Part shown: positions 63,854 through 64,000 of the stretch, one piece after another
How positions within the stretch are numbered: position 1 is the first letter of the stretch
Layout of the letters: every line of letters begins with the position of its first letter
NCBI GenBank assembly: GCA_040882465.1
Contig: JBBEBG010000016.1
Coordinates: 62,001 to 126,000, forward strand
Direction of reading: 5' to 3'
Length of the DNA stretch: 64,000 bases
Source: Gemmatimonadota bacterium
GTDB taxonomy: Bacteria > Gemmatimonadota > Gemmatimonadetes > Longimicrobiales > Gaopeijiaceae
Translations under genes and position numbers: made by a program
The notes under the pieces: model-generated
The model's input: only the letters and a program-made list of their open reading frames with translations
What the model was told of the DNA's origin: nothing
Databases searched by the model: none

Positions 63854-64000
63854 CTACGCCAATCCACCGTTCTCAGACATCGCAAGGAGCATCGCGAAGA
63901 CCTCGGACCAGTTCTCGACCGGGACGAAGTGCGGCAGCGGTTTGTTCGTAGCTCGTGTGCGGACCCGAGGGGAAGCCAAGGAGGATGAGATCACTCGCGC
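63854..64000 (-). CDS. Possible reversed cassette gene, C-terminal part only
   Basis: From the window edge a minus-strand frame reads to a stop at 63854-63856, 3 bases from attC 10. The translated end PLPHFVPVENWSEVFAMLLA then MSENGGLA looks like real protein, but only 48 codons are visible. Alternatively the last cassette starts at an ATG at 63985 on the plus strand. The evidence is thin. Confidence 0.35.
   Translation of the reverse strand, partial: ARVISSSLASPRVRTRATNKPLPHFVPVENWSEVFAMLLAMSENGGLA

Larger units (their letters stand above)
50391..64000 (+). mobile_element. Chromosomal integron with at least ten attC sites (continues past the edge)
   Basis: The region combines an IntI-type integrase, a candidate attI and ten attC sites in one orientation (RYYYAAC-like core on the left, GTTRRRY-like core on the right), each cassette holding one to three small genes. 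The attI side is therefore at the left. The integrase points towards the array on the same strand, unlike class 1 integrons, where it diverges from it. The right end is not reached. Confidence 0.92.

Noticed and set aside
63788-63988. 66-residue frame at the right edge
   Set aside because: It runs through attC 10 and has no binding site.

Overview
The window is one GC-rich bacterial chromosome segment. PadR repressors paired with ADOP-type ABC permeases (three copies), DUF5916 and HTTM proteins, secreted hydrolases and many small lipoproteins suggest a Gemmatimonadota-like soil or marine bacterium. This is an inference from gene content; no marker gene was compared.

Bases 1-41840 are ordinary chromosome: a di-heme peroxidase; a VWA surface protein beside an ECF sigma/anti-sigma pair; a HupE/UreJ pair; small envelope proteins; an HTTM unit; secreted hydrolases; a MATE pump; a B3-type metallo-beta-lactamase; flavoproteins; a DUF5916 outer-membrane protein; an APC permease; two PadR-ADOP units; a penicillin-acylase/D-aminoacylase operon; and lipoprotein signal peptidase.

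Bases 41886-46105 look like a small island next to tRNA-Arg(CCG). Copies of the tRNA 3' end plus an extra repeat bracket a three-gene operon on the minus strand: HTH antitoxin, PIN toxin and a TOTE-type primase-helicase. tRNA-Arg and the RNase P RNA follow. The next gene is a PA0069-type radical SAM protein with a 149-residue mini-intein inserted immediately before the third cysteine of its Fe-S motif. A Zn/Cd-type P-ATPase follows.

Bases 50391-64000 are a chromosomal integron: an IntI integrase with the integron-specific insertion, a candidate attI, and ten attC sites in one orientation. Eight of the attC sites form one closely related family. The integrase is on the same strand as the array and its 3' end faces the array, the reverse of the class 1 layout. 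Cassettes carry a HEAT-repeat gene broken by an in-frame stop, a membrane protein, an SDR (reversed), a 4.2-kb three-gene cassette with its own promoter and PadR-ADOP unit, and six toxin-antitoxin-like pairs. The array runs off the right edge.
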